15,966 nucleotides of DNA from Desulfoplanes sp. (GCA_028708105.1 JAQVZR010000012.1:1-15966); one strand, 5' to 3'. Numbered from the stretch's first letter, positions 7,646-14,182 are shown. The notes: generated by a model from the letters alone, not told the origin. A program made the numbers and translations.

Positions 7646-9706
7646 TTATGCTTCTTTCTGTTGGCTTTCTGCGATTACTTTTTCTGTAATCTGGGCCGGG
7701 CACTCCTCATAATGATCGAATTCCATAGTGAAGGTTCCCTGTCCTCCGGTCATGGATCGCAGATCAGGGGCGTATTTGAGAATTTCCGACAGGGGAACGT
7801 GTGCCTGGATCACGGTAATGCCCTTGTCCGAATCAGAACCCGACACCCTGCCTCGGCGACCGGAAAGATCCCCGATGACATCCCCCATGTATTCATCCGG
7901 AACAAAAACTGATGTGTGCATAATGGGTTCAAGCAGAACCGGGCTGCATTGCTCAGCCGCTTTTTTGAATGCCAGGGAACCGGCTACTTTAAAGGCCATT
8001 TCTGAAGAGTCCACTGCGTGGTAGGAACCGTCGTACAGAGTCACTTTGAAATCGATCATCGGGTAACCTGCAAGTACGCCCCGCGCGGCGGCTTCCTGGA
8101 CGCCCTTGTCAACTGCTGGAATGTACTGTTTCGGGATGGACCCGCCTACAACGGCATTGATAAATTCATACCCGTTGCCTCCAGGGTTGGGTTCCATTTT
8201 GATCCAGCAATCACCGAACTGTCCCCTTCCACCGGATTGTTTTTTGTGGCGGCCCTGTACTTCAGCAGAGCCTTTGATGGTTTCCCGGTAGGGAATTTTA
8301 GGTGTTTTAAGGATGATGTCTGCTTTGTACCGACGTTTGATTTTTTCAACGGACAATTCAATGTGTAGTTGCCCCATGCCCGAGAGGAGCATATCCCCTG
8401 TTTCTTCGTTCCGCGAGAGAGACAAAAGGATATCTTCTTCAAGCAGACGCTGGACTGCAGCAAAGACCTTGTCTTCCTCCCCTTTTTCTGCGGCGTTCAA
8501 TGCGTAGGAAATAATGGTTGGAGGGAGAGTCGGTTTGGCCAGGAGAAAGGGAGCCTTTTCTGCACAGAGGGTGTCCCCTGTGCTCGTATTCTTGAGTTTT
8601 GCCAGAGCAAAAATGGCACCCGGACCGAGTTTGGTTTTGCAGGGGTTTTGTTTTTTTCCTTCGGGGAGCAGGATCTGGCCGAATTTTTCTTTACCGTCTC
8701 GGGTTGTATTGATGACATTCATATCCGAGGAGACCGTACCCGACAGGACGCGGACCATATTCAATTGGCCCGCAAACGGGTCGGCGATTGTTTTAAATAC
8801 AAATCCGGCAAAGGGCTGGTCGGGATCAGATACCCGAGTGTCTCCGTTTTCCCCGGCCCACTCGGGATGTTGGAGAGGAGACGGCATAAGGTCCTGGATG
8901 GCATTAAGCAGCTGGACTCCACCTCGGTTCATGAGAGCCGAACCGACACAGACCGGAATGATTTCGCGGGAAGCAATTCCTTTACGGAGACCTGAAATGA
9001 TTTCATCAAGAGTTAGTATCCCCTCTTCCAGATACTTTTCCATCAATTCTTCATCAGTCTCGGCAATATTTTCAACGGTCACTTCGCGGATCATGGCGGC
9101 ATTGTCTTGCATTTCCGGGGGAATCTGATCCTCTTTGAGAGTCCCGTCTTCCTGGAAGAAAAAAGCCTTTTCCTGTAAAATGTCGACGATGCCTCTAAAA
9201 TCCGTTTCAGCCCCGATGGGAATATTGAGCAGAACGGTTTTGATCCCCAGTATGGACGACAGACTATTATACGCCGATTCAAAGTCAGCCCGTTCACGAT
9301 CTAATTTATTGATGAAGACCATGGCCGGAAGATCGGCCTTGAGGACCTCCCCCCAGAGTTTTTTTGTCAGCGGTTTGACGCCGTCAATGGCATCAATGAC
9401 GAAAACCGCACTGTCAGCTGCCAAAAGCTGATAGGACAGGTCCCCAATGAAATTATTGTCGCCGGGGGTATCCAAGAGAAAGTGGGCGTTTTTCTGCCAC
9501 TCGTAGCAGGCCACAGCAGGCTGGATACTGCCCCGCCTTTTGATCTCTTCGGGTTCGTAATCAAGGCAGGTTGTTCCTTCTTCAACCTTGCCCAATCTGC
9601 TGATGGTCCCGGCATTGAGCAGGATCATTTCGGCAACCGACGTCTTCCCCGTGCCTCCGTGTCCAACCAGAGCATAGGTCCTTTGTCTCCTGAGTTTCTC
9701 CACCAT
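7646..9706 (-). CDS. Elongation factor G-like GTPase (EF-G2-type paralogue)
   Basis: A full-length 686-residue EF-G relative with all five domains: GTPase domain, domain II with the segment FAGFVFKTIADPFAGQLNMV, domain IV with GGRGQFGDCWIKMEP, and a C-terminal domain with EYMGDVIGDLSGRRGRVSG. The nucleotide-binding motifs differ from housekeeping EF-G. G1 is GHGGTGKT (15-22) instead of AH-x-D-x-GKT, the RGITI switch I motif is replaced by RRGSIQP (57-63), G3 is DTPGD (79-83) without the catalytic His of DTPGH, and G4 is NKLD (133-136). These features resemble the EF-G-like/EF-G2 group, of which the Thermus EF-G-2 is the studied example. It stands alone, not with rpsL-rpsG-tuf, which supports a paralogue rather than the main fusA. 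SD GGGAG lies 5 nt before the ATG. Role unknown: recycling, stress translation or a factor for special ribosomes are possible. Confidence 0.88.
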   Translation of the reverse strand: MVEKLRRQRTYALVGHGGTGKTSVAEMILLNAGTISRLGKVEEGTTCLDYEPEEIKRRGSIQPAVACYEWQKNAHFLLDTPGDNNFIGDLSYQLLAADSAVFVIDAIDGVKPLTKKLWGEVLKADLPAMVFINKLDRERADFESAYNSLSSILGIKTVLLNIPIGAETDFRGIVDILQEKAFFFQEDGTLKEDQIPPEMQDNAAMIREVTVENIAETDEELMEKYLEEGILTLDEIISGLRKGIASREIIPVCVGSALMNRGGVQLLNAIQDLMPSPLQHPEWAGENGDTRVSDPDQPFAGFVFKTIADPFAGQLNMVRVLSGTVSSDMNVINTTRDGKEKFGQILLPEGKKQNPCKTKLGPGAIFALAKLKNTSTGDTLCAEKAPFLLAKPTLPPTIISYALNAAEKGEEDKVFAAVQRLLEEDILLSLSRNEETGDMLLSGMGQLHIELSVEKIKRRYKADIILKTPKIPYRETIKGSAEVQGRHKKQSGGRGQFGDCWIKMEPNPGGNGYEFINAVVGGSIPKQYIPAVDKGVQEAAARGVLAGYPMIDFKVTLYDGSYHAVDSSEMAFKVAGSLAFKKAAEQCSPVLLEPIMHTSVFVPDEYMGDVIGDLSGRRGRVSGSDSDKGITVIQAHVPLSEILKYAPDLRSMTGGQGTFTMEFDHYEECPAQITEKVIAESQQKEA

Positions 9707-9778
9707 CTAGTCTCCCTATCCTTAGCTGCTAACGTGTTAAAAAAACTGAAGATGATTGTTTGTCAAGAAGGCCAATAT

Positions 9779-9808
9779 TCTATACACTTAAAAAATCGTA
9801 CTTGAAAA
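9779..9808 (-). promoter_or_regulatory. Candidate promoter for the EF-G-like gene (proximal)
   Basis: On the minus strand TTTTCA (9808-9803) lies 18 nt before TATAGA (9784-9779), which continues as TATAGAAT. The match is moderate in both boxes. It is an alternative or second promoter to the one at 9923-9952, which has the same -10 sequence. Confidence 0.35.
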
Positions 9809-9922
9809 AGATTGCATTTTTGACAAGGGTCACATCCTTCACTTTGACATGCAAGCCCTATCGAAGACGGCACGAACGGATTTTTTCCGACCATGTACTT
9901 TGAAATCTCTTACTATGTGAAA

Positions 9923-9952
9923 TCTATAGGTAGATGGAAAGATTGTTGTCAA
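9923..9952 (-). promoter_or_regulatory. Candidate promoter for the EF-G-like gene (distal)
   Basis: On the minus strand TTGACA (9952-9947), a perfect -35 match, is followed after 18 nt by TATAGA (9928-9923), four of six matches to the -10 consensus. Transcripts would carry a leader of about 210 nt before the EF-G-like ATG at 9706. Confidence 0.4.
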
Positions 9953-9967
9953 GGTGGAAAAATAGAA

Positions 9968-9982
9968 GGCTGATATTCAGCC
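9968..9982 (+). repeat. Short inverted repeat just before the ParB-like ribosome-binding site
   Basis: GGCTGA (9968-9973) and TCAGCC (9977-9982) are a perfect 6-bp inverted repeat around TAT. It ends 4 nt before the AAGGA ribosome-binding site of the ParB-like gene. It could be a DNA operator, for example for autoregulation by the ParB-like protein, or an mRNA hairpin near the start site. The sequence alone cannot decide. Confidence 0.5.
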
Positions 9983-9998
9983 GCATAAGGAAAACGTC

Positions 9999-10952
9999 AT
10001 GATACAGATAGAAATGCCCCTTTACACGTATCCTGCGAGCAGGATTGAAATGGGTGCTTCAAGTCTATTTTGGAAAAGGGAGCCTGACGACAGGCTTTTG
10101 CATTCATTACAGGCTCATGGACAGTGCGCCCCCGTCCTTGTTGAACCGGACCAGAATGTCCTCCGTCTGGTTGCAGGGCAACGTAGGGTCAAGGCTTTGG
10201 CTCGTCTGGATCAGCCGGTTATTGCATGCCATGTGCAGCCACTGACTCCCAGGGAGCGTGGTCTTGTATTTCTCGGCAGTAATAGCAGCCAACCCTTGGA
10301 TGACGCATTGATGATCCGTGCCTTGCGTTATTTCCATGGATACGGAGGTGATCTGGAAGATATTGCACTCCTTTTGGGGCAGGAACCACGATCGCGGCAA
10401 TGGCAGGTGATGCTGCAATGGATGGAGTTGCCGTTACTGTGGGATGACTTGTTGGAGCAGGGGCACGTACCTCTGGCCCTTGGTCGGATTCTGCCCCGTT
10501 TCAGGCCTGAAGGGCTGTGTGCTCTCGAGCCTGTTTTTCGCGATCTGTCCTGGTCGAAGAATAATGCCGTTCATATGCTTACTTGGCTTTGGGAATTAAG
10601 CCGGAGTAAAAAAGTATCTCTCGTGACGTTGTTGGATGAGTTGCACTTTGATGCTGTTTTGCATCTGGATCTTTCACCCAAAGATATGATGATCCGCCTG
10701 CTGGAAGCTGTCCGCACGGCGCGTTTCCCTCGTCTGTCTGCTCTCGAAAATGGATTCCGAAGTACGGCCGTTGAAGCCACTGCAGGGTCGCACTGGCGTC
10801 TTGTGCAGCCTGATCATTTTGAGACGGGGACGATTGAATTTTTGACCCGGATACAATCCAAAGCGGAACTGGAACAAAGAGTTCATGAACTGAGCGTACT
10901 GGCCGCCCACGATATTTGGGATGATTTAGGGCATGTGAGGGACGCAGAATGA
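9999..10952 (+). CDS. ParB/Spo0J-like DNA-binding protein, stand-alone
   Basis: The 317-residue protein has a ParB-like N-terminal domain at about residues 5-95: LLHSLQAHGQCAPVLV, then VLRLVAGQRRVKALARL with the GxRRxxA box at 60-66. A KorB/ParB-type helix-turn-helix follows at about 117-165 (DLEDIALLLGQEP, then LPLLWDDLLEQGHVPLALGR). ParB proteins load on DNA and many bind CTP. Here the usual GERR box reads GQRR, and the third CTP motif (EN-x-QR-x-x-L) seems replaced by SNSSQPL at 94-100, so CTP use is doubtful. No ParA gene or parS-like 16-mer is visible. The start has AAGGA 7 nt upstream. The last codons overlap the radical SAM gene as ATGA. The residues after 170 are not recognised. Most likely a regulator or DNA-targeting partner of the next gene; chromosome partition itself is unlikely. 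Confidence 0.8.
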   Translation: MIQIEMPLYTYPASRIEMGASSLFWKREPDDRLLHSLQAHGQCAPVLVEPDQNVLRLVAGQRRVKALARLDQPVIACHVQPLTPRERGLVFLGSNSSQPLDDALMIRALRYFHGYGGDLEDIALLLGQEPRSRQWQVMLQWMELPLLWDDLLEQGHVPLALGRILPRFRPEGLCALEPVFRDLSWSKNNAVHMLTWLWELSRSKKVSLVTLLDELHFDAVLHLDLSPKDMMIRLLEAVRTARFPRLSALENGFRSTAVEATAGSHWRLVQPDHFETGTIEFLTRIQSKAELEQRVHELSVLAAHDIWDDLGHVRDAE

Positions 10953-12109
10953 GCCGGAACGAAGGACGTGCTACGACTGCAAACGGAATATTTCCGGATT
11001 CCATGAGTCAGGGCGGCTTGCCTGCATATCTTCAGAACATCGCTCGGGTGGTGGTTGACAGGAGCATGATAGACACTTCTATCGCCCGGCGTGTGCGGGC
11101 AAAACTGCCGCATGTACCGTGGGTTGTCCTTGAACCGGGACAGGGGCTGGGCATTGCACGTCAGAACGAACAATGTTTGTACCTCAAGGAATATAAGGGA
11201 GCTTTTTTGCGGTTTTGTCCTGGAACCCGTTTTTATCGGTGTTGCGGATACCGGATTATTCATATCGGGGAAAATTGTCCTCTCAGATGTTCGTATTGCA
11301 TCCTGCAGGCCTATTTCCAAGATCCGGTGCTCAAGGTGTGGGCCAACCAGGACGTCCTTTGGGATGAACTGGATGCCGCTTTTGGCCGGGATCGTTCTCG
11401 GCGATTTCGCGTGGGTACGGGAGAGTATACGGATTCTCTTGTATTGGAACCCCTCACAGGATATAGTCGGGATTTGATCCGTTTTTTAGCGGACTATGAG
11501 AATGTCTGCCTTGAACTCAAGTCAAAGGTGGTCGATTTGAGCTGGATGGACGTGGCTAAAAGAAGTGATCGTGTCCTGCCTGCCTGGTCACTGAATGCAC
11601 CAGAAATTGCCCGCACAGAAGAAGTTGGGGAGAGTGCAACCCTTGAGCAGAGATTACAGGCTGCCAGGACCTGTGTTGAAAACGGTTTCAGAGTTTGTCT
11701 GCACTTTGATCCTATTATTTATTTTGATGGCTGGCAAAAAGGGTATGCAGAAACCGTTAACATGATTTTTGACTATGTCTCACCCGATGATATTGCCTAC
11801 ATGAGTCTGGGGTCTTTCAGGTGTATGCCCGAGCTCAGCGAGGTTATTGAACGGGATTTCCCGGAATCAACATTTATTTATAACGAATTTATTGCGGGCA
11901 TGGACGGGAAACAGCGCCTGCTCCGTTCGTTGCGGGTTGAACAATTCAAACATTTGGTCGCGTTGCTCCGGGCACACGGCATGGGCAAGCAACTCTACTT
12001 TTGTATGGAATCGGATGCCGTGTGGCAGGAGGTTTTCGGGTACACTGTTAAGGATTTAGGAGGGTTGTCCCCGCATCTTATGAATAGAGCATTTGCTCGT
12101 AGAGGGTGA
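10949..12109 (+). CDS. Radical SAM protein of the spore photoproduct lyase (SPL)-like family
   Basis: A 386-residue protein with the radical SAM iron-sulfur motif C-X3-C-X2-C at C110, C114 and C117 (NCPLRCSYCILQAYF). The middle and end follow the SPL pattern: VCLELKSKVVDL at about 186-197, PAWSLNAPEIARTEE, a helix with LEQRLQAARTCVENGF, HFDPIIYFDGWQKGY at 252-266, and a C-terminal FGYTVKDLGG. True SPL repairs the spore photoproduct thymine dimer in Bacillus and Clostridium DNA. By my alignment from memory, the hydrogen-donor Cys (Cys141 in B. subtilis) falls at Tyr160 here, and the Tyr after the third cluster Cys is Ile118. It may therefore not perform that reaction. It is coupled (ATGA overlap) to the ParB-like gene, suggesting a shared DNA-related task. 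Family call firm, function open. Confidence 0.86.
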   Translation: MSRNEGRATTANGIFPDSMSQGGLPAYLQNIARVVVDRSMIDTSIARRVRAKLPHVPWVVLEPGQGLGIARQNEQCLYLKEYKGAFLRFCPGTRFYRCCGYRIIHIGENCPLRCSYCILQAYFQDPVLKVWANQDVLWDELDAAFGRDRSRRFRVGTGEYTDSLVLEPLTGYSRDLIRFLADYENVCLELKSKVVDLSWMDVAKRSDRVLPAWSLNAPEIARTEEVGESATLEQRLQAARTCVENGFRVCLHFDPIIYFDGWQKGYAETVNMIFDYVSPDDIAYMSLGSFRCMPELSEVIERDFPESTFIYNEFIAGMDGKQRLLRSLRVEQFKHLVALLRAHGMGKQLYFCMESDAVWQEVFGYTVKDLGGLSPHLMNRAFARRG

Positions 12110-12113
12110 CAGA

Positions 12114-12143
12114 CAGGGGGCTGGAGTTTATCCATGTCCCCTG
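12114..12143 (+). terminator. Hairpin between convergent genes
   Basis: CAGGGG (12114-12119) pairs with CCCCTG (12138-12143), and inside TGGA (12122-12125) pairs with TCCA (12131-12134) around a GTTTA loop. It lies 4 nt after the radical SAM stop and before the stop of the convergent gene. There is no T-run behind it, so it may be a Rho-assisted terminator or an mRNA-stabilising end. Confidence 0.45.
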
Positions 12144-12187
12144 CATGTATCCCCCCAAAGGTGCAAATTCTGGGTGATCAGTGAGGA

Positions 12188-12733
12188 TTAGTGGCTTCCT
12201 TCGGGAATAGTGTACGACTGCTGCGAACCCAGCCCTAACTTTTTAGGACAGGTCGCCTTGAGCAGGCATTTTTCGCATCCTGCTTGCTGGGGATAGTAGG
12301 TCAATGTTGCATATTTGTACCCGAAAGTGCCTGCATTGGTAAGTTCAATTCCGATCTTGGCCAAAGACCTTTTGAGGATTTTGTCGGCTAAAGGAAGGGG
12401 GGCACACTTGCTTTTGGACAGATCTGGTATAAATAGGCGAAGCGTGCCCATGATCATGGATTGAGCTAGGGCTTCATGAAAGAATGCCTCTTCTTCTGAT
12501 TTTTTCCAGAGGGTTTCAAGTTCAAGCTCTACTGTGTGCTCGAGGAATACGAGCAGGTACCCTTTTGTTTCGCCAAAGGTGTAGGTTCGCAACAGAGGAT
12601 GCCAGCGTTCCCATAGTGTCGACATGTTCATGATTTGTAGAGGGGAGAGTGTCTGGGTTTGGGCTAGAAACATATACGTTTCCAGATCGAAAAGAGGGTG
12701 AACTTCGTGTTGTTTGGCCTGTAAAAATTTCAT
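12188..12733 (-). CDS. Hypothetical protein with C-terminal C-X2-C-X5-C motif
   Basis: I do not recognise this 181-residue protein. It is largely helical in appearance, with no signal peptide or membrane segment. The N-terminal 100 residues are rich in aromatic and acidic residues (WERWHPLLRTYTFG, then EEEAFFHEALAQSM). The C-terminal third has KILKRSLAKIGIELTN and then C153-X2-C156-X5-C162, plus a lone C110. The spacing C-X2-C-X5-C matches the last three ligands of the iron-sulfur loop in endonuclease III-type glycosylases (C-X6-C-X2-C-X5-C), but the first Cys would be Tyr146 and the helix-hairpin-helix is not visible. A zinc or iron-sulfur site is possible. The ATG at 12733 has AAGGTG 5 nt upstream. 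It is convergent to the ParB-like/SPL-like operon. That it is a real gene is supported by its start site and codon pattern. Confidence 0.7.
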   Translation of the reverse strand: MKFLQAKQHEVHPLFDLETYMFLAQTQTLSPLQIMNMSTLWERWHPLLRTYTFGETKGYLLVFLEHTVELELETLWKKSEEEAFFHEALAQSMIMGTLRLFIPDLSKSKCAPLPLADKILKRSLAKIGIELTNAGTFGYKYATLTYYPQQAGCEKCLLKATCPKKLGLGSQQSYTIPEGSH

Positions 12734-12812
12734 GTGCGCACCTTTTGGGTATATATCAACGTTGTGATCGACGGCTCGTCATTGTGTGTCTGAAGAAGGG
12801 GGAGCACGTGCC

Positions 12813-12866
12813 ATGTGCGGAAGGTTAGTGGACTATTCTCTGATAAATTTCAACCCCGGCTGTTGA
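12813..12866 (+). CDS. Possible small ORF starting MCGR (SRAP-like remnant or leader peptide)
   Basis: ATG at 12813 is preceded at 8 nt by GGGGGAG, a good ribosome-binding site, and reads MCGRLVDYSLINFNPGC before TGA. SRAP proteins (YedK/HMCES, which crosslink to abasic sites through Cys2) begin MCGRF, so this may be the head of a decayed SRAP gene. It may equally be a chance ORF or a leader peptide. Nothing like the SRAP motifs YNIAP or WGL was found in the following 200 bp in any plus-strand frame. Low confidence. Confidence 0.2.
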   Translation: MCGRLVDYSLINFNPGC

Positions 12867-13063
12867 TGGCTGCGGTGATTATTGCTCCTGTTTTCAGGTC
12901 TCTTAGGGCGAAAAGGGGCCGGGATAATGTGGGTGTGTTTTGTTTACAGGGGGGAGCACAATGTGGTTATAAAACAATGATTCCCTGTGGGTAAAAAGTC
13001 ATACGTGATCGTTGTTTGATTGAAAAAAGTTGATAAATCGGTTGGTTGTATAAATATTTTTTT

Positions 13064-13091
13064 TTGGCATGTTTCGTGTATAAAATATAAT
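13064..13091 (+). promoter_or_regulatory. lpxC: Candidate promoter overlapping the lpxC start
   Basis: TTGGCA (13064-13069) lies 16 nt before TATAAT (13086-13091), five and six matches to the consensus. TATAAT touches the ATG, so its transcript would begin inside codon 3. A shifted -10, TATAAA at 13079-13084, would place the start of transcription at about the ATG and give a leaderless mRNA, but then the -35 spacing is poor. A second AT-rich box TATAAAT is at 13049-13055. Confidence 0.35.
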
Positions 13092-14015
13092 ATGCGACAA
13101 AAAACACTTAAAAAATCAGTTCACTGCTCAGGGGTTGGGCTGCATAGTGGTGAGAAGTTACGGCTAGTTATGCGCCCTGCCGGTCCGGATACCGGTGTTG
13201 TTTTTCAGCATGTGGGAGAAAACGGGCGACGGATATTCCAGCCCCTTCCCGAACGCGTGGTCGCAACGGGCTTGGCGACCACGTTGGGATTTGATGGGCA
13301 CAGCGTGGCTACAGTTGAGCATCTTATGGCGGCTATTGCTGGCCTGGGGATCGATAATATTATTATTGAAGTTCACGGTGACGAGATCCCTATTATGGAT
13401 GGAAGCGCTGCAAGTTTTGTTTTTTTACTTCGTTCTGCAGGAATCCGGAAGCAGTCGGCGGGAAAAAAGGTGTTCAGGCTGAAGAAAAAAATTGTCTTCG
13501 AGCGTGACGGGAAATCCATTAAAGCAATTCCTTATGACGGTTTCCGGGTCGTATATACTATTGATTTTGATCATCCCTTAGTGGGAGTGCAGACTTTTAC
13601 ACTTGATTTGAATCCGGAATCGTTTATGCGCGATGTTGCCAAGGCGCGGACGTTTGGATTTATGAAAGATGTTGAGATGCTTCAGCGGAATGGGCTTGCC
13701 CTGGGTGGTTCTCTTGATAATGCCGTGGTGCTTGACGAATATGGCGTTGTTAATCCCGATGGGCTGCGGTATGAAAACGAACTGGTTCGTCACAAGATTC
13801 TTGATTTTATAGGGGATATGAATCTCCTTGAACATTCTCTTTATGGCGAATTCCATGTATATTGTTCCGGGCATGCTCTCAACAATGGTTTTTTGCGGTA
13901 TGTATCTGAAAATAGAGATCAGTATCTTAATATGATCGATCTTGGTAATGCAGATGAAAATGCGTACGACGTGGTGGCACGGCCGAGTGCTGTGCAGGAG
14001 CCTGTATTGGCGTAA
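13092..14015 (+). CDS. lpxC: UDP-3-O-acyl-N-acetylglucosamine deacetylase
   Basis: Zinc deacetylase for the first committed step of lipid A synthesis, showing that the organism has an LPS outer membrane. From ATG 13092 it has 307 residues, the usual length. The start MRQKTLKKSV with SGVGLHSG at 13-20 is the typical LpxC opening. Zinc ligands are H77 (in TVEHLMAA), H234 and D238 (RHKILDFIGD); E76 is the catalytic-base position and H261 (CSGHALNN) the second catalytic His. The frame extends upstream to a TTG at 13020, but those residues fall outside the family and have no ribosome-binding site. ATG 13092 also lacks a Shine-Dalgarno site, which is unusual for this window. The gene is monocistronic, ended by a strong terminator, and is not in a cell-division cluster as in E. 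coli. Confidence 0.96.
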   Translation: MRQKTLKKSVHCSGVGLHSGEKLRLVMRPAGPDTGVVFQHVGENGRRIFQPLPERVVATGLATTLGFDGHSVATVEHLMAAIAGLGIDNIIIEVHGDEIPIMDGSAASFVFLLRSAGIRKQSAGKKVFRLKKKIVFERDGKSIKAIPYDGFRVVYTIDFDHPLVGVQTFTLDLNPESFMRDVAKARTFGFMKDVEMLQRNGLALGGSLDNAVVLDEYGVVNPDGLRYENELVRHKILDFIGDMNLLEHSLYGEFHVYCSGHALNNGFLRYVSENRDQYLNMIDLGNADENAYDVVARPSAVQEPVLA

Positions 14016-14049
14016 TGTCTGCCATGATGAGTCGCATCCTATTGATATA

Positions 14050-14095
14050 AAATAAAAAAATCCGTATCTTCGTCGGGATACGGATTTTTTTATTT
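14050..14095 (+). terminator. Intrinsic terminator after lpxC
   Basis: A perfect 19-bp inverted repeat (arms 14050-14068 and 14077-14095) encloses an 8-nt loop TTCGTCGG. The GC part is TCCGTATC/GATACGGA, followed by seven T on the plus strand and preceded by seven A, so it can act in both directions. It separates lpxC from the tRNA operon. Confidence 0.93.
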
Positions 14096-14182
14096 AACTA
14101 TGCAGTATCCCTTTTGAGTATACCCGGAGTGCAAGGTCTAAAAAATAAAATGGTGCTAAGTAGGACCAAACAAAAAAAAGGC

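Larger units (their letters stand above)
9707..9998. other. Divergent intergenic region between the EF-G-like gene and the ParB-like gene
   Basis: This region must hold promoters in both directions. It contains TTGTCAA at 9760-9766 and 9946-9952, TTGACAA at 9820-9826 and TTGACAT at 9844-9850, a repeated near-palindrome that may be -35 boxes, regulator sites or both. A small hairpin at 9968-9982 precedes the ParB-like SD (AAGGA, 9987-9991). I see no good plus-strand -10 box at the right distance from either plus-strand TTGACA. No gene or small ORF with convincing features was found. Confidence 0.5.
12734..13091. other. Intergenic region between the hypothetical gene and lpxC
   Basis: No full gene seen in 358 bp. 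It holds the divergent start signals of the two flanking genes, a possible 17-codon ORF at 12813-12866, a 10-bp direct repeat GGGGGAGCAC at 12798-12807 and 12950-12959, and ACAGGG/CCCTGT arms at 12946-12951 and 12983-12988. A second small frame (12866-12994, 42 codons) overlaps the stop of the first as TGATG but has no recognisable content. The last 60 bp before lpxC are very AT-rich. Confidence 0.5.

Noticed and set aside
8369..9128. Two long plus-strand frames opposite the EF-G-like gene
   Set aside because: Both are antisense to a full-length conserved protein, overlap one another and show no motifs.
12188..12733. RecO or a complete endonuclease III for the 181-residue protein
   Set aside because: No OB-fold start or paired CxxC of RecO, and no helix-hairpin-helix or first cluster Cys of endonuclease III.
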